Below are positions 9,065 through 16,375 of a stretch of 64,000 nt of DNA, piece after piece; within the stretch, counting starts at the first letter, position 1; each line of letters begins with the position of its first letter. The position numbers and the translations under genes are program-made. The stretch covers positions 522,001-586,000 of the forward strand of contig NC_010556.1 in NCBI RefSeq assembly GCF_000019905.1, read 5' to 3'. A model generated the notes under the pieces. It was not told the origin of the DNA. It saw nothing but the letters and a program-made list of their open reading frames with translations, and searched no databases. Source of the stretch: Exiguobacterium artemiae 255-15. GTDB lineage: Bacteria > Bacillota > Bacilli > Exiguobacteriales > Exiguobacteriaceae.

Positions 9065-9118
9065 TTATTTTTTGATTCGACTAGCGAGCCAAGCGCGAAC
9101 TGTATTTTGCTGAATCAT
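9065..9118 (-). CDS. candidate 17-residue basic peptide, coupled to the 65-aa gene
   Basis: Reads MIQQNTVRAWLASRIKK then TAA. Its ATG overlaps the TGA of the preceding 65-residue gene in an ATGA arrangement, and AGAGAGGAAGA lies a suitable distance upstream inside that gene. The peptide is cationic with a Trp-Leu core and could form a short amphipathic helix. I do not recognise it. It could be an expressed micro-protein or a chance frame; the coupled start and ribosome site are the only support. Confidence 0.4.
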   Translation of the reverse strand: MIQQNTVRAWLASRIKK

Positions 9119-9312
9119 ACATGTTCTTCCTCTCTTGATTGAATTATTCCTAAACTCAAGGATTTTTGCTCGGCATCATTAACAATACGTGCTTGCAACT
9201 CTTTCGTCAACCCATCTGTTTCGTATACAGGTAAAGTCGGCAAACCGTAACTCGGATTATTTGTGGATGAAAACAAGTCAGCCATCAACCGTTCTTCGAA
9301 TAATGGTGTCAT
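9115..9312 (-). CDS. small hypothetical protein (65 aa)
   Basis: Unrecognised acidic/polar 65-residue protein with no signal peptide or membrane helix. A very strong GGGGGAGG ribosome site lies 7 bases before the ATG, which makes expression likely. The middle is Pro/Tyr rich (NPSYGLPTLPVYE) and the C-terminus is charged (REEEHV). It is followed by the overlapping 17-residue frame and shares the terminator at 8973-9008. A perfect catabolite-responsive element match lies about 100 bases upstream. No function can be assigned. Confidence 0.65.
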   Translation of the reverse strand: MTPLFEERLMADLFSSTNNPSYGLPTLPVYETDGLTKELQARIVNDAEQKSLSLGIIQSREEEHV

Positions 9313-9408
9313 TTTAAATCCTCCCCCGTCGTGATTCCTGCCTTACTTCTACAGTGTAAGGGAGAGATGTAAACAAACGAGAGGTAAATTGTTAAAAACA
9401 GGTGAACT

Positions 9409-9423
9409 TTGTAAACGTTTTCA
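9409..9423. promoter_or_regulatory. perfect cre-box match (CcpA site)
   Basis: TTGTAAACGTTTTCA fits WTGNAANCGNWNNCW at every position. It overlaps the stop codon of the gamma-carbonic-anhydrase gene and lies about 100 bases upstream of the 65-aa gene, so CcpA could control that small operon. Binding is inferred only from the consensus. Confidence 0.55.
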
Positions 9424-9960
9424 CATTGTCGTCAAATCTTCTTCGAGTGGCGTGCAGTCAGCAGCATATTGTTGACCCCGTTTGACGTATTTCCGGATCG
9501 TCCGTTCCATGATGAACCGGTCATGATCACTGATTTCACGAACGATTTTTGCCGGAACGCCCATGACCATCGAATTCGGAGGAACGACCATTTTAGGTGG
9601 GACCAGACTGCCGGCTGCAACGAATGCACCGCTTCCGATTTCAGCTTGGTCCAAAATCGTCGCCGACATCCCGATCAAAGCGCCTTGGCGAATGATTCCC
9701 CCGTGAATCATTGCCATGTGTCCGATCGTGACATCATCTTCAATGATGGTCGGATACCCTTCATACTGATGAATCATGGATCCGTCCTGAATATTGACAC
9801 GCTCGCCAATTTTAATCGGACCTTCATCTCCCCGGATGACCGTATTGAACCACACAGTCGAATCTTTACCGATTTCGACCTCTCCGATGACTTTGGCGCC
9901 GTCTGCGATGTAGACGCTCGGATCGACGTTTGGAACCAATTGACCTACACGATATTTCAT
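9421..9960 (-). CDS. gamma-carbonic anhydrase family protein (YtoA-like)
   Basis: Left-handed beta-helix protein of 179 residues. Hexapeptide repeats run from about residue 18 to 140 (IADGAKVIGEVEIGKDSTVWFNTVIRGD). The three metal-ligand histidines expected for gamma carbonic anhydrases are visible in SMIHQYEG and IGHMAMIHGG. The C-terminus is a helix ending TTM. Many bacterial members have no proven anhydrase activity, so the reaction (CO2 hydration) is possible rather than certain. Monocistronic; AGGGAGGAACAG lies before the ATG. Confidence 0.85.
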   Translation of the reverse strand: MKYRVGQLVPNVDPSVYIADGAKVIGEVEIGKDSTVWFNTVIRGDEGPIKIGERVNIQDGSMIHQYEGYPTIIEDDVTIGHMAMIHGGIIRQGALIGMSATILDQAEIGSGAFVAAGSLVPPKMVVPPNSMVMGVPAKIVREISDHDRFIMERTIRKYVKRGQQYAADCTPLEEDLTTM

Positions 9961-10084
9961 GTCTGTTCCTCCCTTTTACTTTCAAGTGTACGTTTTCATC
10001 TTGACTGTTGGAAAAATAAATTGCAACTGCTTACATACTAATTGTAAGATGGTAAAAATACCGTTCACACCAGGAGGAAACAGG

Positions 10085-11815
10085 ATGAATCAGACAATTC
10101 GGGCACGACTTATTACCATTGCCGCCAAAAAAGAGAAAGCAGCGGTCGTCTATCAAGGCATTCAGGTCATCGATGTCATGACACGTGAGACGTATCAAGC
10201 GGATGTTGCGGTAGATTCCGGCTACATTGCCGCTGTCGGCGACGGATATGAAGGAATTGAAATGATTGACGGAACAGGAAAATTCATTGCGCCGAGTTTC
10301 ATTGACGGCCATGTCCATATCGAGTCATCGATGGTGACACCAAGTGAATACGAACAGGCGATTTTACCGCTCGGTGTAACGACCGTCATTGCCGATCCGC
10401 ATGAGATTGCGAACGTAAAGGGAGCGGAAGGGCTCCAGTTCATGTTGGACGATGCAGCAGGACTGTCGCTTGACGTGCGAATGATGTTGCCGAGCTGTGT
10501 TCCGGCGACATCATTTGAACATGCCGGGGCATCGCTCGATGCAGCGGCACTCGCACCTTTTGTTAAGCATCCGGGAGTGCATGGCTTAGGGGAAGTCATG
10601 GACTATCCTGCTGTCGAACGGGCTGATCGTGATATGCTGAAAAAAATTGAACAAATCGAGAGTGCTGGTAAACTGGTCGATGGTCATGCCGCAGGACTTG
10701 GCGCACGTGAATTGAATATCTATGGTGTAGCAGGTATTCGGACGGATCACGAAGCAGTCAGTAAACAAGAGGCAATTGAGCGGGCACGTCGCGGATTATA
10801 CGTCGAAGTCCGGGAAGGATCGGCTGCCCGGAATCTCCAGGAAGTGCTTGATGCGGTCACGGAAAGCAATGCCGGTCGATTCCTTTTCTGTACGGACGAT
10901 AAGCACCTGGACGACACGTTACGTGAAGGAACGATCGACTATAATATCCGCTATGCCATACAGCACGGTATTAAGCGTGAAACGGCCTATGCAATGGCTT
11001 CTCTTCATGCAGCTAATGCGTATCAACTAAATGACCGTGGAGCAATCGTCCCGGGACGTCGTGCCGACTTTGTCATCTTGCAGGATGCCGATCAAGTGAT
11101 CATTGATGAAGTGTTTGTCAGTGGAGAGCCGGTCGCCCGAGCCGGTAAAACAATCATCTCATCCCAAAAGATAGCGGTCCCGTCGACATTGCGCGGCGAA
11201 CTGAAAACGAAGCCGATCACGGATCAAGTTTTTGAACTCGTATTAGAAAAAACGAAAGCGCATGTCATCGGAATCATCCCGAAAAGTATTGTCACGGAAC
11301 ATTTGATTTTGGATGTGCCTTTACAGGACGGGAAATTTGTCCCCGTCCCGGAACAAGACTTATTGAAAATCGCCGTCATCGAGCGTCATAATGCGACCAA
11401 CTTCTCAGCAGTCGGCATCGTTAAAGGGTTTGGCATGAAGCGAGGTGCCATTGCGGCGACGGTCGCCCATGATTCGCATAACCTTGTCATCGTCGGAACA
11501 TCGGATGCCGAGATGAAACTTGCGGCAGAGCGTCTGATTAAGGCGGGTGGAGGTGTCATTGCGGTCAATGGGACAGAAGTTCTGGCGGAGTTGCCGCTTG
11601 AAATCGCGGGACTCATGACGAGTCGTCCTTTCCAGGAAGTCGGAGATACACTCGAAGCGCTCAATGATGCACTTGATGTATTAGAAGCCGACCGTTCCTT
11701 TAATCCGTACTTGACGATGTCGTTCCTCTGTTTGCCTGTCATCCCGAATCTGAAGTTAACGGACAGCGGATTGTTTGACGTTAAAACGTTCCAACATATT
11801 GCAGTACAAGCTTAA
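10085..11815 (+). CDS. adeC: adenine deaminase
   Basis: Hydrolyses adenine to hypoxanthine and ammonia in purine salvage. The ATG at 10085 follows CCAGGAGGAAACAGG; a longer in-frame extension upstream has no ribosome site and is rejected. The 576-residue protein has the amidohydrolase metal motif IDGHVHIESSM, the DGHAAG and TDHEAVS ligand segments, CTDDKHLDD, and the AdeC-specific C-terminal domain (VAHDSHNLVIVGTSD). Length is typical. It stands alone between a minus-strand gene and its own long-stemmed terminator. Confidence 0.95.
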   Translation: MNQTIRARLITIAAKKEKAAVVYQGIQVIDVMTRETYQADVAVDSGYIAAVGDGYEGIEMIDGTGKFIAPSFIDGHVHIESSMVTPSEYEQAILPLGVTTVIADPHEIANVKGAEGLQFMLDDAAGLSLDVRMMLPSCVPATSFEHAGASLDAAALAPFVKHPGVHGLGEVMDYPAVERADRDMLKKIEQIESAGKLVDGHAAGLGARELNIYGVAGIRTDHEAVSKQEAIERARRGLYVEVREGSAARNLQEVLDAVTESNAGRFLFCTDDKHLDDTLREGTIDYNIRYAIQHGIKRETAYAMASLHAANAYQLNDRGAIVPGRRADFVILQDADQVIIDEVFVSGEPVARAGKTIISSQKIAVPSTLRGELKTKPITDQVFELVLEKTKAHVIGIIPKSIVTEHLILDVPLQDGKFVPVPEQDLLKIAVIERHNATNFSAVGIVKGFGMKRGAIAATVAHDSHNLVIVGTSDAEMKLAAERLIKAGGGVIAVNGTEVLAELPLEIAGLMTSRPFQEVGDTLEALNDALDVLEADRSFNPYLTMSFLCLPVIPNLKLTDSGLFDVKTFQHIAVQA

Positions 11816-11818
11816 ATG

Positions 11819-11863
11819 AAAAGGTAAAGTCCACGAAAGGTGATGACGTGGACTTTACCTTTT
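11819..11863 (+). terminator. intrinsic terminator of adeC
   Basis: A perfect 17-bp stem (AAAAGGTAAAGTCCACG and its complement) with an 11-base loop, closed by T-rich sequence. It begins 4 bases after the adeC stop. Confidence 0.9.
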
Positions 11864-11879
11864 CTTAATAGTTTTCCGG

Positions 11880-11908
11880 TTGAATCATTATTTGATCCTT
11901 GTTATAGT
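11880..11908 (+). promoter_or_regulatory. SigA-type promoter of the 85-aa gene
   Basis: TTGAAT (11880-11885), 17-base spacer, TATAGT (11903-11908). It leaves an untranslated leader of roughly 85-90 bases before the ATG at 12003. Confidence 0.6.
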
Positions 11909-12002
11909 AGGTCTTATATCTTTGTGAAAAGTGTAGCTTAATGAAACTTTTCAGGAGGATACTCCGTAGAAAAGAAGAGAACAATCAGAAAGGACAGATT
12001 CA

Positions 12003-12260
12003 ATGGATAAGTCATATTTTGAAGGTCATGAAAAGTTGATTGCTGATGTATACCGTTCGTTTATCGACCAGTTTCATGAGTTACCAAACAACCGGCGTAC
12101 AAAACGTCAGTTACGAAATCTTGCGTTTTCAGTGATTCGACAGGCTGGTCCGACCTATCAGGAACGAACCGTCTTATACGCATTTTTTGCTGAATTTTTC
12201 CGTGCTGTCGAAGAAGGACAGCGGGAAGAAATCGAATTTTATAAACAAATCGCACAGTAA
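12003..12260 (+). CDS. small hypothetical protein (85 aa)
   Basis: Unrecognised cytosolic protein of 85 residues, predicted largely helical (FEGHEKLIADVYRSFIDQFHEL ... ERTVLYAFFAEFFRAVEEGQ shown in two parts). A basic patch NNRRTKRQLRN sits in the middle. AGAAAGGACAG precedes the ATG. It has its own SigA-type promoter and terminator, so it is a genuine monocistronic gene. No catalytic motif, membrane helix or signal peptide is visible. Confidence 0.75.
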   Translation: MDKSYFEGHEKLIADVYRSFIDQFHELPNNRRTKRQLRNLAFSVIRQAGPTYQERTVLYAFFAEFFRAVEEGQREEIEFYKQIAQ

Positions 12261-12293
12261 AGACCCCGATCGGCTCCGGCAGAAGGGGTCTTT
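12259..12293 (+). terminator. intrinsic terminator of the 85-aa gene
   Basis: AAAGACCCC and GGGGTCTTT arms around a 17-base loop, overlapping the stop codon and followed by T-rich sequence. Confidence 0.75.
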
Positions 12294-12301
12294 GTTGTAT
12301 A

Positions 12302-12337
12302 CAAAAACCGGTCACCAAGGGAAGCCTGGTAACCGGT
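12302..12337 (-). terminator. intrinsic terminator of oppA
   Basis: ACCGGTTACCA / TGGTGACCGGT stem read on the minus strand followed by TTTTTG, 10 bases after the oppA stop. Confidence 0.8.
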
Positions 12338-12347
12338 AGGAGGATAC

Positions 12348-13982
12348 TTATTTTACTTCCATCCATTTGAAGCTCATGTCTGCTCCGAATGGGTGACGAT
12401 ATAGTTTGTCGATATTCGCACGTTGCAAGTATGCTTCACCTTTTTGGTAGATTGGAGCAATCGCATAGTCTTCTGCCAAGAGCATTTTTTCAGCTTCTTG
12501 AAGCGTCGACCAACGTTTTGCTTCATCCGGCTCTGCTTTAGCTTCTTTAATCATCTTATCGAACTCTTTGTTCGAGTATTCCATACGGTTAAAGCTTCCG
12601 CCTGTTAAACACATATCGAGGAACGTCATTGGATCCTGGTAGTCAGGGCCCCAACCGGCAGCAGAGATGTCGTAATCGCCTTTAGACTCGAGGTCCAGGA
12701 AGTTTTTGAACGGTTGTTGCTTGATGTTGACCGTAAGACCCGGTAAGTTTTTCTCGAGATCACCTTTTAAGAATTCAGAAACTTTCTTGAAGGCATCTTC
12801 ATCACGTGACAACATATCGAGTTCTACTGTTTTGACACCGAGTTCTTTTAGGCCGGAATCCCATGCTTTTTTCGCTTCTGTTGCATCAAAGCTTTGGAGA
12901 TCTGGATATTTGGCACGGAAATCTTCCCCATCCGGTGTGAATGTAAAGTCTTTTGCGACGATGAAGTTAGCCGGTTTTGAACCGTCATTTAAGATGACGT
13001 CTGTAATTCCTTGTTTTTCAAAACCAAGTGCAAGCGCTTTACGGATGTTTTCGTTTTTAAGTGCTTTATTTTTTTGGTTGAATCGGAGGAAGTTGATCCG
13101 TGCATCTGGACGTGTCTTGTAGTTGTCGGATTTTTCGTATTGTGAGACGAACTCCGATGTGATAGGTGCGAAGTCGACGTCTTTCGACTCGAACAAGTTG
13201 ACACCAGTCGAAATTTCTTTAACGACTTTTACATCGATTTTTTCCATTTTGACGTTTGCTTTATCCCAGTAATCCGGGTTTTTCTTATATGTCCAACCGG
13301 AATTAGATTGCCACTTATCCAAAATGAATGGTCCGTTGAAGAGCATCGAGTCGACGTTTGTCGCAAACTTGTCGCCTTTTTCTTCGACAAACGATTGCTT
13401 GAGTGGTAAGTAAGTAGGGAAACTTGTCAATCCGAGGAAGTATGGAGCAGGAGCTTCCAATTGCACTTCAAGAGTTTGATCGTCTACTTTCTTGACACCG
13501 AGCGAATCGAGTTCTGCTTCACCGGCTAAGATTTTGTTAGCATTTTTTAAATCCTGAAGGATGTATGCGTACTCTGCTCCTGTTTTTGGATCGAGTGCAC
13601 GTTTCCAAGAGTAGATGAAGTCGTCTGCCGTAACAGCTGAACCATCTGACCACTTGGCATCTTTACGGAGTTTAAATGTATATGTTTTCTTATCATCTGA
13701 TACTTCGACACTTTCTGCGATTCCGGCAGTCGGTTTGTTGTCGCCGTCAAGACGGTAGAGACCTTCAAAGACGTTGTTCGTAACGATGATGGATGTTGAG
13801 TCCGTTGTTTTTGTTGGATCAAGTTGTGGCACATCCGTAGTCGAGATGAGTGTCACCTCTTGTTTTTTTTCTTTTGAGGAAGAAGAGTTTCCATCTGATT
13901 CATTGCTTTGGCCACAAGCTGCTACTGCGAGCAGCGCCATGCTGGATAGTCCAGCAAAGGCAATTTTAGTTTGTTTCTTCAT
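12348..13982 (-). CDS. oppA: oligopeptide ABC transporter substrate-binding lipoprotein (orphan)
   Basis: SBP family 5 lipoprotein of 544 residues that captures peptides outside the membrane. The start chosen gives MKKQTKIAFAG and a lipobox LLAVAACGQ with the lipidated Cys at about residue 24, then a Ser-rich linker; the upstream in-frame extension has no signal character. Family marks include LDPTKTTDS, TYTFKLRKDAKWSDGS, a DDFIYSWKRALDP segment and AAGWGPDYQDPMTFLD. No permease or ATPase genes are adjacent, so it must dock on a transporter encoded elsewhere. Upstream is GGGGGGTCA about 11 bases from the ATG. Confidence 0.92.
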   Translation of the reverse strand: MKKQTKIAFAGLSSMALLAVAACGQSNESDGNSSSSKEKKQEVTLISTTDVPQLDPTKTTDSTSIIVTNNVFEGLYRLDGDNKPTAGIAESVEVSDDKKTYTFKLRKDAKWSDGSAVTADDFIYSWKRALDPKTGAEYAYILQDLKNANKILAGEAELDSLGVKKVDDQTLEVQLEAPAPYFLGLTSFPTYLPLKQSFVEEKGDKFATNVDSMLFNGPFILDKWQSNSGWTYKKNPDYWDKANVKMEKIDVKVVKEISTGVNLFESKDVDFAPITSEFVSQYEKSDNYKTRPDARINFLRFNQKNKALKNENIRKALALGFEKQGITDVILNDGSKPANFIVAKDFTFTPDGEDFRAKYPDLQSFDATEAKKAWDSGLKELGVKTVELDMLSRDEDAFKKVSEFLKGDLEKNLPGLTVNIKQQPFKNFLDLESKGDYDISAAGWGPDYQDPMTFLDMCLTGGSFNRMEYSNKEFDKMIKEAKAEPDEAKRWSTLQEAEKMLLAEDYAIAPIYQKGEAYLQRANIDKLYRHPFGADMSFKWMEVK

Positions 13983-14090
13983 GTGAAAGATGACCCCCCG
14001 ATTAGACTGAAATGATTTCAGAAAAGTGTGAACATAATGTAAATTTAAGTGAAAGCGAGTAAAAATGCAACACAAATTTTCTGACAATTT

Positions 14091-14774
14091 CTATTGATCA
14101 AGGTCTATATGCTCAATTCCGAGTGTTTTCAAGTAGTCATAAAGTATGAATATCGTCAGTTTATGAGGAGAATACATCCGTAAAGTCAACTGCCGCGCAT
14201 GACCGCGTAACCGGATATTAGTAATGCGGACTCCTTTTTTTTCTAATGCTGTTTTGACCGTTTGAGCATCCGTATCCGCTGCGAGAGTCAGGTGGGCAAC
14301 GATGACGTTAGCTTCGAATCGGCTATTGTTGACCCGCTTCATGACCCAAGTCAGTCCTTCCAATGAAAAAAATAAAAAGAGGACTAAAAACGTGGCTTCT
14401 AGGATAAAGCCAGCTCCGAGTGCAATGCCAATTCCACTGGCTGCCCAAATGATGGCAGCAGTCGTCAAACCACTGACGATATCGTGCGGACGTCTTAAAA
14501 TCACGCCGGCGCCGATGAAGCCGATTCCGGCGACGACTTGAGCGACAAGACGCATCGGATCCATTTGGGCATTGGGGGCAATCGTACTGTACAGCACGAC
14601 AGACTTAATGGATACGATGGTTAACAGACAACTGATCAGGGTAATTACGAGGCTAGTACGTATACCAACAGGCTTATTTTTGATTTCGCGTTCGAATCCG
14701 ATGATGATACCGAACAGTGCGGCTATCATCAATTTAAAAAAGTCCTCTAGTTGGAACGAATGGATCCAATTCAT
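14091..14774 (-). CDS. MgtC/SapB family membrane protein
   Basis: About 227 residues. The first 140 carry four to five hydrophobic helices with the MgtC signature (GIIIGFEREIKNKPVGIRTS, VVAGIGFIGAGVILRR and GLTTAAIIWAASGIGIALGAG, each partial); the last 80 are a soluble ACT-like domain. Family members adapt cells to low magnesium and in some species modulate the F-type ATPase. ATG at 14774 with AAAGGA 10 bases upstream is preferred over an upstream TTG lying directly against the ribosome site. Divergent from the antiporter gene. No M-box was seen upstream. Confidence 0.88.
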   Translation of the reverse strand: MNWIHSFQLEDFFKLMIAALFGIIIGFEREIKNKPVGIRTSLVITLISCLLTIVSIKSVVLYSTIAPNAQMDPMRLVAQVVAGIGFIGAGVILRRPHDIVSGLTTAAIIWAASGIGIALGAGFILEATFLVLFLFFSLEGLTWVMKRVNNSRFEANVIVAHLTLAADTDAQTVKTALEKKGVRITNIRLRGHARQLTLRMYSPHKLTIFILYDYLKTLGIEHIDLDQ

Positions 14775-14791
14775 ATTGATCAAATCCTTTC

Positions 14792-14819
14792 TTTACAATG
14801 GCTTTGATTTTGTTATAAT
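14792..14819 (+). promoter_or_regulatory. SigA-type promoter of the amino acid antiporter gene
   Basis: TTTACA (14792-14797), 16-base spacer, TATAAT (14814-14819) about 75 bases before the ATG. Confidence 0.6.
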
Positions 14820-14892
14820 GAATTTTGTGTCTTTCGAATTAATATACATTTGATATGAATAGATATACAAGAAATAAAGGACGTGTTAGAGG

Positions 14893-16287
14893 ATGAATCA
14901 ACAAAAAATCGGCTTTTTTGCTTTAGCCGCAATGGTCATTGGATCGATGGTCGGTGGAGGTGCCTTCAATCTGCCGGGAGCAATGGCTCAAAAAGCGAGT
15001 GCAGGTCCGATTCTAATCGGATGGGGAATTACTGGTCTTGGCATGATTATGCTGGCGCTGGTCTTTCAACACTTGGCAAACAGTAAACCGGAACTTGAAG
15101 GCGGCATTTACGCATATGCCCGTGAAGGATTCGGACGATTTGTCGGTTTTAACAGCGCCTGGGGATATTGGGTCTCGGCCTGGATCGGGACAGTTGCCAA
15201 CATAACGTTGGTCTTTAATGCACTCAGTTACTTTTTCCCGATTTTCTCATCAGAAAATCGTGTATTTTTGTTAGTGATGAGTATCGTTGTCGTATGGGGA
15301 CTGTTTTTCATCGTCTCGAGCGGGATTAAAGAAGCGACACTTGTCAACCTGATTACGACGATCGCAAAGCTCGTTCCCATTTTGATTTTTATTTTATTGG
15401 TAGCAATTGCTTTTAATGTGAAGACGTTTAACCTGAATTTTTGGGGAGAAGGAACGGAATTAGGCAGTATCTTTACGCAAGTCAAAGGAACGATGCTTGT
15501 GACGCTTTGGGCCTTCGTCGGGATTGAAGGGGCTGTCGTCTTGTCGACACGCGCCAACAAACGGAGTGATGTCGGGAAGGCGACAGTCGTAGGGCTTGTC
15601 GGAGTACTTGTCATCTACATCCTGATTTCCGTCTTATCGCTCGGTGTTTTGAACCAGGAACAGTTAGCAGGATTACAAGAACCAACAATGGCTTATGTGC
15701 TCGAAGCTGCGATTGGTCCGTTTGGAGCAACGTTGATTATGGTCGGACTGATCATTTCGTTATCCGGAGCACTGCTCGGATGGACGATTCTGGCGTCTGA
15801 AATTTCTTATCTCGTGGCTAAAGACGGTGCTTTTCCAAAGTTCTTTGCCAAAACGAACCGGAAAGGGGCGCCGGTCGGTGCGTTGCTGATCACTCAAATT
15901 GCGACCCAGTTCGTTGCAGGTATCGCCTTATTTTCTGCACAGACGTATTTAGTCTTATCCAGTATTGCCGGAATTTGTGCATTGTTGCCGTATCTGTTGT
16001 CTGCCGTGTACAGTGTCCGTTTTTCACGGGCAGAACGCAATACAAAGATGCTGATCTTCTCGACGATTGCCGCCGCCTATTCACTGTGGCTCGTCTACGC
16101 TTCAGGGATTTGGTATATCGTCATCGCAGCCCTCGTCTATGCACCGGGTATCATCGCCTATCTGATGGCGGAGCGGGAGCAGAAGCGGGGCGGTATGTCG
16201 CGTTACGAAATGATTGCGAGTGGAATTTTAATTATCTTAGCTGCGGTTGCAGTTTACGGGATGATCGGTGGACAAATTCAATTGTAA
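14893..16287 (+). CDS. basic amino acid/polyamine antiporter (APC family, ArcD/LysP-like)
   Basis: Integral membrane protein of 464 residues with about 12 to 13 hydrophobic segments. The first helix contains IGSMVGGGAFNLPGAMA, the APC substrate-loop signature of the basic amino acid/polyamine antiporter subgroup, and GGIYAYAREGFG follows at about residue 75. The subgroup exchanges arginine/ornithine, lysine/cadaverine or related pairs. Linked arginine deiminase genes are absent, although the ornithine aminotransferase gene lies 2.3 kb downstream. Specific substrate uncertain. TAGAGG precedes the ATG. Confidence 0.85.
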   Translation: MNQQKIGFFALAAMVIGSMVGGGAFNLPGAMAQKASAGPILIGWGITGLGMIMLALVFQHLANSKPELEGGIYAYAREGFGRFVGFNSAWGYWVSAWIGTVANITLVFNALSYFFPIFSSENRVFLLVMSIVVVWGLFFIVSSGIKEATLVNLITTIAKLVPILIFILLVAIAFNVKTFNLNFWGEGTELGSIFTQVKGTMLVTLWAFVGIEGAVVLSTRANKRSDVGKATVVGLVGVLVIYILISVLSLGVLNQEQLAGLQEPTMAYVLEAAIGPFGATLIMVGLIISLSGALLGWTILASEISYLVAKDGAFPKFFAKTNRKGAPVGALLITQIATQFVAGIALFSAQTYLVLSSIAGICALLPYLLSAVYSVRFSRAERNTKMLIFSTIAAAYSLWLVYASGIWYIVIAALVYAPGIIAYLMAEREQKRGGMSRYEMIASGILIILAAVAVYGMIGGQIQL

Positions 16288-16335
16288 GACAATGGACGAA
16301 TCTCATCGGCGGACTTCAAAAACCGTCTTTATACG

Positions 16336-16375
16336 AAAAACAGGAGCCGGAGTCTAGTCCGGCTCCTGTTTTTTA
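16336..16375. terminator. bidirectional intrinsic terminator
   Basis: AAAACAGGAGCCGGA / TCCGGCTCCTGTTTT with a 6-base loop between the convergent antiporter and GGDEF-EAL genes; the right arm reaches the stop codon of the latter. Confidence 0.9.

Noticed and set aside
9959-10084. Longer N-terminal start for adenine deaminase
   Set aside because: The extension has no ribosome site and non-family residues; AGGAGG before 10085 decides the start.
16336-16375. Separate small RNA between the antiporter and GGDEF-EAL genes
   Set aside because: The interval is only a bidirectional terminator between convergent genes.
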